64,000 nt of DNA from NCBI RefSeq assembly GCF_900607235.1, contig NZ_LR027850.1:388043-452042 (forward strand). Reading direction: 5' to 3'. A program made the translations under genes and the position numbers. Shown here one piece after another: positions 27,732 to 35,182 of the stretch; within the stretch, counting starts at the first letter, position 1, and every line of letters starts with the position of its first letter. Origin of the DNA: Olivibacter jilunii. Lineage in GTDB: Bacteria > Bacteroidota > Bacteroidia > Sphingobacteriales > Sphingobacteriaceae. Below the pieces are notes generated by a model. The model worked only from the letters and a program-made list of their open reading frames with translations, ran no database searches and was not told the DNA's origin.

Positions 27732-27917
27732 ATGGACGATTTAAAATTAAAAGGTTCGTGGAACGAGCTGAAAGGAAAAGTGAAACAGAAATGGGGTGAA
27801 TTAACGGATGACGATTTAACCTATGCAGAAGGACAGGAAGAAGAATTGATCGGTAAGCTTCAAAAGAAGACCGGCCAAACACGAGAAGAAGTTGTCAACT
27901 ATTTAAATAGCCTTTAG
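27732..27917 (+). CDS. CsbD family general stress protein
   Basis: A 61-residue CsbD-like protein: LKLKGSWNELKGKVKQKWGELTDDDLTYAEGQEEELIGKLQKKTGQTREEV is its full core (quoted in parts: KGSWNELKGKVKQ, GELTDDDL, GKLQKKTGQ). CsbD proteins are small, basic and strongly induced by general stress in many bacteria; molecular role unknown. A paralogue lies at 50322. It shares the strand with the AI-2E gene and ends at a strong terminator. Confidence 0.92.
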   Translation: MDDLKLKGSWNELKGKVKQKWGELTDDDLTYAEGQEEELIGKLQKKTGQTREEVVNYLNSL

Positions 27918-27935
27918 ACTAGTTCACATAGAAGA

Positions 27936-27970
27936 AGAGGCCTTATTCTTCGGAATAGGGCCTCTTTGTT
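27936..27970 (+). terminator. Rho-independent terminator after CsbD gene
   Basis: Stem AGAGGCCTTATTC / GAATAGGGCCTCT with a TTCG loop and a following T-run (TTTGTTTTTAT). One internal mismatch. Confidence 0.9.
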
Positions 27971-28350
27971 TTTATTCGTAAATGTTTACCTCTTAATAAT
28001 TGTCCAAATTGATAACACTATTTCCCGAACCGGATATAAACTCCCATTATTTCTCAAACTAACACGATAAATGCTATAATCAGTGGTAAAGATCTTATAC
28101 CATGGCTATAGCTAGGCTTCTATATTTGGAGTGCTAACCCTTCGAAGGATAGTCGAAACAGCTGATCTTATTCATAAACCGAATAATGGCAAACATTAAG
28201 TTGGCATTTTATATCTGCGCTGTACTGGCAATGCAGCGAAGGGCCAGATTGCAAAAGTGACAGAAAAATATTCGGCGGATGAGAATCAGCTGACCAATTT
28301 TCTTTTTTGTGAAAAATACTGTAACATTACAAAATAATTTAACTAATACG
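27971..28350 (+). other. Non-coding stretch before stressosome operon, possible gene remnant
   Basis: No intact gene. A TATATTTG box at 28121-28128 fits the Bacteroidota -7 consensus TAnnTTTG, but no TTTG lies 19-21 bases upstream of it. Around 28185-28225 an ATG frame gives a signal-peptide-like MANIKLAFYICAVLA, and after a one-base shift 28231-28310 reads GQIAKVTEKYSADENQLTNF; this could be a decayed small secreted protein. Promoter of the stressosome operon must lie here. Confidence 0.4.
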
Positions 28351-29202
28351 ATGGCAGCAGAAATCACAAAAATCTTTAAGAAGAAAAAGGCGGCAATTGC
28401 CGATCGCTGGATGAAAAACCAGCTCGCCGATGAGTTGTTAAGGGAGGACTTAATCAGCAATGAAGAGTTACGGGAAGAGTCGGACGAATTGGTTGAGGCG
28501 CTGATAAAAAGCATAAACGAGAAAAATCTAGGCAGTCCCGAATCTTCGGATTTCGACCATGTGATTGAGTTATTAGGCGGCATATCGTTGTCTAGAGCTA
28601 AACAAGGCTTTAGCCCGAGAGAAACGGGCCTCTATATTATGAGCCTGAAGGAAGCCTTGCTGCAAGTTTTGCAGGAGGAAATTAAAGATCCTGCTGAGTT
28701 ATTAGCCGCAACATTGAATGTTAGCCGTTTGGTTGACAGCTTTTCCATCGTAACCTTCGAAACTTTTATAAAAGGCCGTGAGGAGGTAATTCTACGCCAG
28801 ACAGACGAAATCAGCGAAATATCGACGCCGGTTATTCGTGTTTGGGATGGCATATTGGCCTTGCCGATTATTGGTACTTTAGACAGCGCGCGGACACAGG
28901 TGGTCATGGAAAACTTACTGACGGAGATCGTTGAGTCTGGCAGCAGCATAGCCATATTAGACATATCGGGCGTGCCCACAGTCGATTCGCTGGTTGCTCA
29001 GCATCTGCTCAAAACGGTCAGTGCGACCCGTTTGATGGGAGCGGAGTGCATCATCAGCGGGATCCGTCCCGAAATTGCGCAAACGATCGTTCATTTGGGT
29101 ATCGACTTAACCGGCATTGTTACCAAGGCGTCCCTCGCCAGTGCCTTGGCATTTGCCTTTACATCATTAAAGCTAGAAGTAAAAAAAGTGGTCAGCAGGT
29201 AA
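28351..29202 (+). CDS. rsbR: RsbR-type stressosome scaffold protein (RsbRD_N-STAS)
   Basis: A 283-residue protein from ATG 28351 (MAAEITKIFKKKK); an upstream GTG is less likely. N-terminal RsbRD_N-like helical domain (~1-150, with RAKQGFSPRETGLYIMSLKEALL) in place of the globin-type sensor of B. subtilis RsbRA, then a STAS domain (~160-275): LALPIIGTLDSARTQVVMENLL, AILDISGVPTVDSLVAQHLLKT and ISGIRPEIAQTIVHLGIDL. The VPTVDS loop holds the Thr/Ser that RsbT phosphorylates in known homologues. First gene of a five-gene stress module. Confidence 0.92.
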   Translation: MAAEITKIFKKKKAAIADRWMKNQLADELLREDLISNEELREESDELVEALIKSINEKNLGSPESSDFDHVIELLGGISLSRAKQGFSPRETGLYIMSLKEALLQVLQEEIKDPAELLAATLNVSRLVDSFSIVTFETFIKGREEVILRQTDEISEISTPVIRVWDGILALPIIGTLDSARTQVVMENLLTEIVESGSSIAILDISGVPTVDSLVAQHLLKTVSATRLMGAECIISGIRPEIAQTIVHLGIDLTGIVTKASLASALAFAFTSLKLEVKKVVSR

Positions 29203-29226
29203 TTCCGTTGGTTTAAATTATAGGTG

Positions 29227-29640
29227 ATGGATAGAATTCCAATATTGAAAATGGGCCAGTTTTTACTGGTCACAATTCAGGTAGATTTATACGATCGCTT
29301 AGCGCTGGAGTTAGAGGCCGACTTGGTAAAAATGGTAAGTAAAACCGGGGCAAAAGGGATATTGATTGACATCTCAGCCGTTAGTATCGTTGACTCCTTC
29401 ATGGGTAGAATCATTGGTAATATAGGGGTGATGTCTAAGTTGTTAGATGCGGAAACGGTTGTGGTAGGCATGCAGCCCGCAGTGGCCATCACATTGGTTG
29501 AACTTGGTTTGCCCTTGCAGGGTGTCTACACGGCGCTAAATGTGGAAAGAGGCATGGATCTATTGAGATCAAAGGTTCAGTTGACAGAAGAAGATGAAAC
29601 AGATCCTACAAATGATAACGAAGATTATCTCGCTGAATAA
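29227..29640 (+). CDS. rsbS: RsbS-type STAS domain protein
   Basis: A 137-residue single STAS protein (from ATG 29227; GTG 29224 also possible). PILKMGQFLLVTIQVDLYD opens the fold, and the DISAVSIVDSFMGRIIGNI loop carries the phosphorylatable Ser of RsbS. VVGMQPAVAITLVELGL completes it. In the stressosome RsbS and RsbR form the shell that traps RsbT. A charged C-terminal tail (EEDETDPTNDNEDY) is unusual and overlaps the RsbT frame. Confidence 0.92.
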   Translation: MDRIPILKMGQFLLVTIQVDLYDRLALELEADLVKMVSKTGAKGILIDISAVSIVDSFMGRIIGNIGVMSKLLDAETVVVGMQPAVAITLVELGLPLQGVYTALNVERGMDLLRSKVQLTEEDETDPTNDNEDYLAE

Positions 29641-30034
29641 AGACAATATGTCTATTGGTAGGGAGCAGGATGTAGTGCCCTTTCGTAATCGGGTAAAGGA
29701 GTACGCCGTAAAAATTAAGATGAGTTTGGTGAATCAAACGAAGCTCATCACGGCGGCAAGCGAGCTTGTGCGGAACATGTTACGTTATGCTAACGGCGGT
29801 GATGTACTGATCGAGATCGTCTCTTTAGGTCGACAACACGGTGTAAGGCTCACATTTAATGATAAGGGGCCGGGGATAGCGGACATCAAGCTGGCCATGA
29901 AAGATGGCTATTCTACCGGTAAAAGTTTAGGACTGGGTTTGCCGGGCGCAAAGCGGCTCGTGAATGAATTTGAGATAAAAAGTGAATTAGGAGCTGGAAC
30001 GAAGGTTACCATAACAAAATGGGCTAATGGTTGA
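29594..30034 (+). CDS. rsbT: RsbT-type serine kinase / switch protein
   Basis: A 146-residue GHKL kinase: N-box AASELVRNMLRYANGG (~58-73), G1 FNDKGPGIAD (~92-101) and the GLGLPGAKRLVNEFEI block (~118-133). RsbT phosphorylates RsbS/RsbR and, once released, switches on a phosphatase. It overlaps rsbS by 47 bases from the ATG at 29594; internal ATGs at 29612 and 29648 (the latter seven bases after the rsbS stop) are alternatives, but the family needs the strand before MSIGREQD, so the longer start is kept. Last codons overlap the next gene by eight bases. Confidence 0.9.
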   Translation: MKQILQMITKIISLNKDNMSIGREQDVVPFRNRVKEYAVKIKMSLVNQTKLITAASELVRNMLRYANGGDVLIEIVSLGRQHGVRLTFNDKGPGIADIKLAMKDGYSTGKSLGLGLPGAKRLVNEFEIKSELGAGTKVTITKWANG

Positions 30035-31034
30035 CGCTACGCATCAGCGCTTTTTTGCTGCAGACCGGAGTTATTTTTCCATCTTAAAGAAAGAGATACA
30101 CAGCATGGTGGCTTCGGCGGGCTTTGATCCGAAGAAAATTGATAAAATTGATTTAATACTGGCCGAATTAACCTCCAATCTACACAAATATACAAAAGGT
30201 GGCGAAATTTTAGCAGGCATTATGGGCGATGCTGATCTTAGCTATGTCGAACTGATTTGCATCGATAATGGGCCGGGCATGAAGGATGCTAAATCGATGT
30301 TGGTGGACGGTGTATCAACCAAAAGTACCTTGGGGCATGGTTTGGGTAGCATATCGCGCTTATCAGACGAATTTGATTTGTTTTCCCAACCAAATTGGGG
30401 AACTATCGTGCTCAGCAGAGTATATAAACATACGGTGCGGAAAAAGGAAAAGGTTGCCGTAGATGTACGACCGCTCGTGATTGCCAAGCCGAGCGAGCTC
30501 ACCAGTGGGGATGGCTTTTACAAAAAAATCATTGGAAACAACATCAAATTCATGTTAGCTGATGGTTTGGGGCATGGGCCAGACGCTAATTTAGCAATGA
30601 ACGCTGCGGTGGAAGCGTTTAAGCGTTGTCCTTTCGATTCGCCAACGGAAATTATCCAGTTCATACATCCGGAAGTACGCAAAACACGGGGCCTGGTTGC
30701 GACAGTTGCGGTACTTGACACGAAAACAAAACATTTGAAAATTTCCGGTGTTGGTAATATCTCAACGAGATTACAAGGCGCTGTACTTTCAAAAACGCAG
30801 CTTCCGTATAATGGTATTATTGGACATAACATTCCGCGAACTATGAACGACCACATATTAGATATACGCTATTATAGCAAATTGATTCTATGCTCCGATG
30901 GCATCCGGTCACGATGGGAGATTAACAAATATCCGCAAATAATCCGGCATGATCCCTCCGTTTTGGCCGCAGCTATTTATAAAGACTATGCCCGACAAAC
31001 CGATGACATGTCTGTTGTTGTTATCAATATGTAA
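30027..31034 (+). CDS. HATPase - SpoIIE phosphatase fusion (RsbX/RsbU-like)
   Basis: A 335-residue fusion. The N-terminal part (~1-135) is another RsbT-like ATPase (ILAELTSNLHKYTKGG, IDNGPGMKD, GHGLGSISRLSDEFDLFS), and the C-terminal part (~145-335) is a PP2C/SpoIIE phosphatase with MLADGLGHGPDANLAM, SGVGNISTRLQG, LCSDGIRSRW and the closing DDMSVVVI metal motifs. It resets phosphorylated STAS proteins. Gene overlaps rsbT by eight bases and precedes the histidine kinase by one base. Confidence 0.92.
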   Translation: MVDATHQRFFAADRSYFSILKKEIHSMVASAGFDPKKIDKIDLILAELTSNLHKYTKGGEILAGIMGDADLSYVELICIDNGPGMKDAKSMLVDGVSTKSTLGHGLGSISRLSDEFDLFSQPNWGTIVLSRVYKHTVRKKEKVAVDVRPLVIAKPSELTSGDGFYKKIIGNNIKFMLADGLGHGPDANLAMNAAVEAFKRCPFDSPTEIIQFIHPEVRKTRGLVATVAVLDTKTKHLKISGVGNISTRLQGAVLSKTQLPYNGIIGHNIPRTMNDHILDIRYYSKLILCSDGIRSRWEINKYPQIIRHDPSVLAAAIYKDYARQTDDMSVVVINM

Positions 31035-31035
31035 A

Positions 31036-32232
31036 ATGACTGAATTGGCCTATATTACCCTCGAAAATGAAATGGATCTGACGCTCGCTTATAAAAAGTC
31101 GATCCAAGTAGCCGAATTGATTAAATTGACGGTGGCTACGCAAACAGTTTTTGCTACGGCAGTGTCCGAGGTCAGCAGGGAAATTATGGATAAAGCTTTT
31201 GAAGGTGCCTGTACCATTGGCTTTACACAAGTGAAAGACCGCTATGCGCTCAGCGCGAAGCTGCGCTTTCGTATTGATGAAGACTTTCCAAAACATAATG
31301 AGGGTTTTGATTACGCGCGCAAGCTAGTGCCTTTAATGGAAGCGAGCTTCTCAGAACAAGAGGGTTTTGTTTTGCTACAGATGGCGATTCCAACATCCAG
31401 TAAGATGGACGAACAAAAGATGGTTCTTATTAAACGGCAGATTAGCCTTCAAGGGCCAATCAGTGCGTATGAGGAATTAAAATTGCGAAATGCCGCACTC
31501 AGTTCAACTAATCAGGAACAAGAGCTTGAACTCATACATGCGAAGTACTTAAGCGAGCAGAAGAGTGAGTTCCTATCAATAGCTAGTCATGAATTGAATA
31601 CACCAATTACAATATTGAGAGCTTTATCACAAATTTCGCTGCGGCTGGTTGATCCCAATGAGATTAAATTGTACGGTCACTTGCAAAAGGTGGAAAAGCA
31701 GGCAGGAAAACTGGTGACGCTTACGCAGCAGTTGCTCGATGTTTCTAAAATAGAACACGGCCAATTTACGTACAATAAAGAGTGGGTGCCCTTCAAGGAT
31801 TTTATGTTGTCGGTCATCGAGTCTTTTAAATTATTAGCCCCTGCCCATAAAATTTCGTATGAATTAGGTGCCGACTGTGAAATGCAAATCGATAAAAATC
31901 GCATTGAACAGGCGTTGGCTAATATTGTAGGTAATGCTATCAAATATTCCGAAAAGGGAACAACCATATCGATTAGGACAGCTGTTCAAGATGATGTCGT
32001 GCGGATTACGGTTGCAGATGAAGGTATCGGTATGTCGAATGAAACGCTAGCGAAGATCTTTGAAAAATTTTATCGCAGCGATATGGCTCATTCCCAATAC
32101 AAAGGACTGGGTATCGGTCTTTTCGTGGCTTCGAAGATTATCAGTGATCATTTTGGATCCATAAATGTTAAAAGTGAAGAAGGAATGGGGTCATCATTCG
32201 CGATCGATTTTCCAAAATTGATACTCCGATAA
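31036..32232 (+). CDS. Histidine kinase with N-terminal degenerate RsbT-like domain
   Basis: A 398-residue protein from ATG 31036, directly after the SpoIIE gene. The N-terminus (~1-130) resembles an RsbT-type ATPase N-box region (VFATAVSEVSREIMDKAFEG) but lacks the glycine loops needed for ATP. A coiled linker (~135-165) leads to HisKA (FLSIASHELNTPITILRAL, phosphorylatable His in SHELNTP) and a full HATPase (NIVGNAIKYSEKG, ADEGIGM, GLGIGLFVASKI). It plausibly couples stressosome output to a response regulator. No receiver partner is adjacent; stand-alone regulators occur at 58689 and 62862. Confidence 0.9.
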   Translation: MTELAYITLENEMDLTLAYKKSIQVAELIKLTVATQTVFATAVSEVSREIMDKAFEGACTIGFTQVKDRYALSAKLRFRIDEDFPKHNEGFDYARKLVPLMEASFSEQEGFVLLQMAIPTSSKMDEQKMVLIKRQISLQGPISAYEELKLRNAALSSTNQEQELELIHAKYLSEQKSEFLSIASHELNTPITILRALSQISLRLVDPNEIKLYGHLQKVEKQAGKLVTLTQQLLDVSKIEHGQFTYNKEWVPFKDFMLSVIESFKLLAPAHKISYELGADCEMQIDKNRIEQALANIVGNAIKYSEKGTTISIRTAVQDDVVRITVADEGIGMSNETLAKIFEKFYRSDMAHSQYKGLGIGLFVASKIISDHFGSINVKSEEGMGSSFAIDFPKLILR

Positions 32233-32333
32233 CCTATATATATTGAAATCTCCGTAACAAAATAGCTATACATCTTTTTTGATATTGTAATTGTCTATTG
32301 AAACGCAAATACGTTAACGCCGTCCTTTAAAAA

Positions 32334-32358
32334 AATCCCTCTTATGAGGGATTCATTT
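32334..32358. terminator. Rho-independent terminator, bidirectional
   Basis: Perfect stem AATCCCTC / GAGGGATT with a TTAT loop, A-run before and CATTTTT after. Lies between the convergent kinase gene and the DUF2383 gene. Confidence 0.85.
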
Positions 32359-32401
32359 TTACGACCATAACCAAAGACTAAAAGGCAATTCTGTGATGTA
32401 C

Positions 32402-32857
32402 TTACACTTCGCTGTCGCGTAAAGCTTTAATCTTATCGTGCGATAACTTTAAACTTGCTTTTTGTTTCTGAATAAGCGCAAGGGTGTCTGGCGCAAGTTC
32501 ATTTTCTTCAATTGCCATCTTGTACGCTTTCTGTGCTGCATCTTCGCCTCCTTCGCAGCTTGCCAGTACCGACTTTCGATCGCTTCCCGTAAACATGGCT
32601 TTCACATCCATCCAAGCCCGATAGATTTTTCCACTGGCGGTGGTGCCTTCTTCAATTTCAGCACCGGTCTTTTGAACTTCTGATATCAGTTCCATGTTAT
32701 AGTTCCGACTCTCCTGAATCATATCCCGAAAAAGAGCTGCCAGATCCGTATTCGCGTCATCCAATTCTTCGATGGCTCTTTCATAACCGGCGATCCGATC
32801 ATTATTGATTTCGATTAGATCATTTAATACCTCTGCTTTAACTTTCGTGTTTTCCAT
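32402..32857 (-). CDS. DUF2383 family four-helix protein (PA2169-like)
   Basis: A 151-residue ferritin-like helical protein from ATG 32857 (MENTKVKAEVLNDLI); upstream frame is open but carries no domain. VLNDLIEINNDRIAGYERAIEELDD and LAALFRDMIQESRNYNMELISEV are the family's first two helices (in parts). Such proteins of the PA2169/DUF2383 group are small stress-associated helical bundles. Terminator shared with the kinase gene at the 3' end. Confidence 0.85.
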   Translation of the reverse strand: MENTKVKAEVLNDLIEINNDRIAGYERAIEELDDANTDLAALFRDMIQESRNYNMELISEVQKTGAEIEEGTTASGKIYRAWMDVKAMFTGSDRKSVLASCEGGEDAAQKAYKMAIEENELAPDTLALIQKQKASLKLSHDKIKALRDSEV

Positions 32858-33028
32858 TGTTTTTCTTTTTTTAAGTAAATGTATGGACGCCCATGTACTA
32901 TATGGGTTCCCATAGAAGTCAACAGGTTTATTTTGAATTTGTTTTGTGTCGTCGCAAAACCGTGTAAATGACCACATCACAAAGGCGGCATGGTTTTGGT
33001 TCTTCTTTTATCGTACTAAAACAACCTT

Positions 33029-33493
33029 ATGAAAGAAGAAACCTATCAATTAATCTATACGAGCCAAGCTACGTCTTTGTTGTCGGTCGATCAGCTCCGA
33101 AAAATAGATCAAAAAGCAACCTTTTATAACCCCATCCATGATATTACCGGAATCTTGTTGTATGCCGAAGGCTTATTTTCGTCCAAGCTACAGGGAAGAT
33201 TTTTAGGCGTATTGGAAGGCTCTTTTGAAGCGCTTGAGAAGCTAGCACGGATTATTCAGAAAGACGGCCGCCATTTCAACCTTGTTGTACTGTATATGGG
33301 GCTACGCGAGCACCGAGATTATATCCGCTGGAGACTTGGTTATAGGAAGAAAGAAAATAAAAACGACATTATTAGTCTTGACGAATTTTTTGATATTGAT
33401 TTGCTTTTCGCTGAAAATGACTTAGAGAAAGAACAATATCTGTCACAGTTTATATATTTTGAGAATTACGGCAATTCAATGAGCGGAGCCTAA
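33029..33493 (+). CDS. BLUF-domain protein with altered flavin pocket
   Basis: A 154-residue protein made almost wholly of a BLUF domain. The conserved Tyr 10 (QLIYTSQAT) and Asn 34 (YNPIHDITGILLY) are kept. The strand that normally reads G-FxQxLEG and holds the flavin-contacting Gln is changed: GLFSSKLQG (48-56) and GRFLGVLEG (56-64) look like an 8-residue tandem duplication, with Ser 52 and Gly 60 at the two possible Gln places. The RH and C-terminal part (LARIIQKDGRH) is normal. A typical light switch may therefore be absent or changed. Basic C-terminal tail of ~45 residues without known output domain. Confidence 0.88.
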   Translation: MKEETYQLIYTSQATSLLSVDQLRKIDQKATFYNPIHDITGILLYAEGLFSSKLQGRFLGVLEGSFEALEKLARIIQKDGRHFNLVVLYMGLREHRDYIRWRLGYRKKENKNDIISLDEFFDIDLLFAENDLEKEQYLSQFIYFENYGNSMSGA

Positions 33494-33554
33494 TGTAAAC
33501 AAGTCCTGCTTATGGTTGTTAATTAATCATTCATAAACAGTATAAGATTACAGG

Positions 33555-34415
33555 ATGATGGAAAACACAAAAAACAATCGACCGGAAAAGCAACACCGCC
33601 AGCCGGGTATAGAAGCAGAGATGAATCCCGCGCCTGAGTACATAAAAGATAGTTATAAGGCCGCAGGTAAATTGGAGGGAAAAGTCGCTTTGATTACGGG
33701 AGGTGACAGCGGTATTGGGCGGTCTGTTACCGTTCATTATGCCAAGGAAGGAGCAGATGTTGCCATTGTTTACCTGGATGAGGATGTAGACGCGGAGAGA
33801 ACAAAGCAGTTAGTAGAGGAAGCCGGGCGAAAATGTCTATTAATAAAAGGCGACGTGAAAGACAGTGCATTCTGTAAAGATGCCGTAAAAAAGACCGTGG
33901 CGCATTTTGGCAAATTAAATGTGCTGGTAAATAATGCGGGCATGCAATTTCCACAAAAGGATGTGAAGAATATCACAGATGAGCAATTAGATATTACCTT
34001 CCGTACGAACATTTACGCGTACTTCTATTTTGCGGAAGCAGCATTGGAACACATGACCGCGGGCGATAGCATTATCAATACGACCTCGGTTACGGCTTAT
34101 CGATCTTCCCCTGCCTTGATAGACTATTCATCTACGAAGGGTGCGATTACTACTTTTACGCGATCATTGGCTACGAATCTGAGTGAAAAGAATATTCGGG
34201 TAAATGGTGTAGCGCCAGGCCCGGTATGGACACCGCTGATTGTATCGACATTCGACGAGAAAAAGATTCAGGAGTTTGGTAGTGAAACAGCTATGAAACG
34301 TGCCGGGCAGCCTTCAGAACTCGGCCCCGCTTATGTGTTTTTAGCTTCGGACGATGCTTCTTTTATAACCGGACAGGTGATCCATGTGAATGGGGGAGAA
34401 GTGATCAATGGATAA
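33555..34415 (+). CDS. Short-chain dehydrogenase/reductase, YhdF/YhxC-like general stress type
   Basis: A 286-residue SDR. The proline-rich N-terminal extension (RQPGIEAEMNPAPEYIKDSYKAAGKL, in parts) is typical of the YhxC/YhdF class. Cofactor loop TGGDSGIGR at ~52-60, NNAG at ~134, catalytic Ser, Tyr and Lys in NTTSVTAYRSS-ALIDYSSTKGA, and GPVWTPLI. It reduces an unknown carbonyl compound with NAD(P)H. Homologues belong to general stress regulons, fitting the neighbourhood. Confidence 0.92.
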   Translation: MMENTKNNRPEKQHRQPGIEAEMNPAPEYIKDSYKAAGKLEGKVALITGGDSGIGRSVTVHYAKEGADVAIVYLDEDVDAERTKQLVEEAGRKCLLIKGDVKDSAFCKDAVKKTVAHFGKLNVLVNNAGMQFPQKDVKNITDEQLDITFRTNIYAYFYFAEAALEHMTAGDSIINTTSVTAYRSSPALIDYSSTKGAITTFTRSLATNLSEKNIRVNGVAPGPVWTPLIVSTFDEKKIQEFGSETAMKRAGQPSELGPAYVFLASDDASFITGQVIHVNGGEVING

Positions 34416-34467
34416 TTGGTAGCATAATTGCAATTTTTTTGTCTGCAATTGAATGGACAAATAAATT

Positions 34468-34881
34468 ATGGCTATGACTACTGATTCCGTTGATGGATCG
34501 ATATTTTATTTCGATGACGCTAAACTTGATTTCCTCGAAGAGACGATGTGTGTGTTGAACGGGAAGTGGAAGCTACGGATTATTGTTGCACTTTCAAAAG
34601 AAGTTTGCACGTTTAAAGATATTCAGGATGTGGTTGATGGCATATCGGCCCATTGCCTAGCGAAAGAACTCAGGCATCTGCAACTGCATGGCCTTGTGCA
34701 GAAAAAAATTAACATGAAGCTACGTCCCCTGCGCATCGAATACTATCTTACCAAATATGTCGAAACGCTTCAAGATGTATTTCAAACGCTGAGCGATTGG
34801 GGGCAAATGCACCGATTTAAGCGAAGCGGTGATACAGACTGCTACGAAGACTTGGGTAGAAGAAAACAGGAAAGTTTTTAA
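34468..34881 (+). CDS. HxlR family winged-helix transcriptional regulator
   Basis: A 137-residue HxlR-type protein: ETMCVLNGKWKLRIIVAL (the family's C-x-x-x-GKWKL opening), FKDIQDVVDGISAHCLAKELRHLQLHGLVQKK (recognition helix and wing, in parts) and RIEYYLTKYVETL. Cys in TMCVL could be redox-sensing, as in HypR; this is inference. It starts 52 bases after the SDR gene and may regulate it. Confidence 0.88.
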   Translation: MAMTTDSVDGSIFYFDDAKLDFLEETMCVLNGKWKLRIIVALSKEVCTFKDIQDVVDGISAHCLAKELRHLQLHGLVQKKINMKLRPLRIEYYLTKYVETLQDVFQTLSDWGQMHRFKRSGDTDCYEDLGRRKQESF

Positions 34882-35182
34882 CGATGCGCAACGAACGGAA
34901 AAAAATAGCGGCGGTAAAACTATTTTGGCAAATAGGTGTCATGTTTAGCAAATAGTACAGGTCGTACACAAAATATTACGGTTGATGGGGTGGAAGCGGA
35001 CATCCGCCTATTATGTGTAAAAACGGGAGTGTCAAAAGGTGGTGAACACCTAGAAAACGCGTCATTGCGAGGGAGAATGACGAAACAATCTGCGGTTTTA
35101 CATCGTTGTCATCGCCTACCAGGCCAGCAGGGCGGCAATGACAACGATGATGAACTTTATACACCTCCTTTTCTAATTATGA
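34882..35182. other. Non-coding stretch with dispersed-repeat debris
   Basis: No gene. Around 35060-35094 the sequence CATTGCGAGGGAGAATGACG and CGAAACAATCTGCG resembles a widespread dispersed intergenic repeat, and a large hairpin follows (next entry). Related scraps lie near 13738 and 42105. Confidence 0.5.
35101..35149. repeat. Inverted repeat with 16-base arms
   Basis: CATCGTTGTCATCGCC and GGCAATGACAACGATG pair with one mismatch around a 17-base centre. No T-run, so it is more like a dispersed hairpin element than a terminator, though it lies just after the convergent phosphodiesterase-like gene. Confidence 0.7.
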
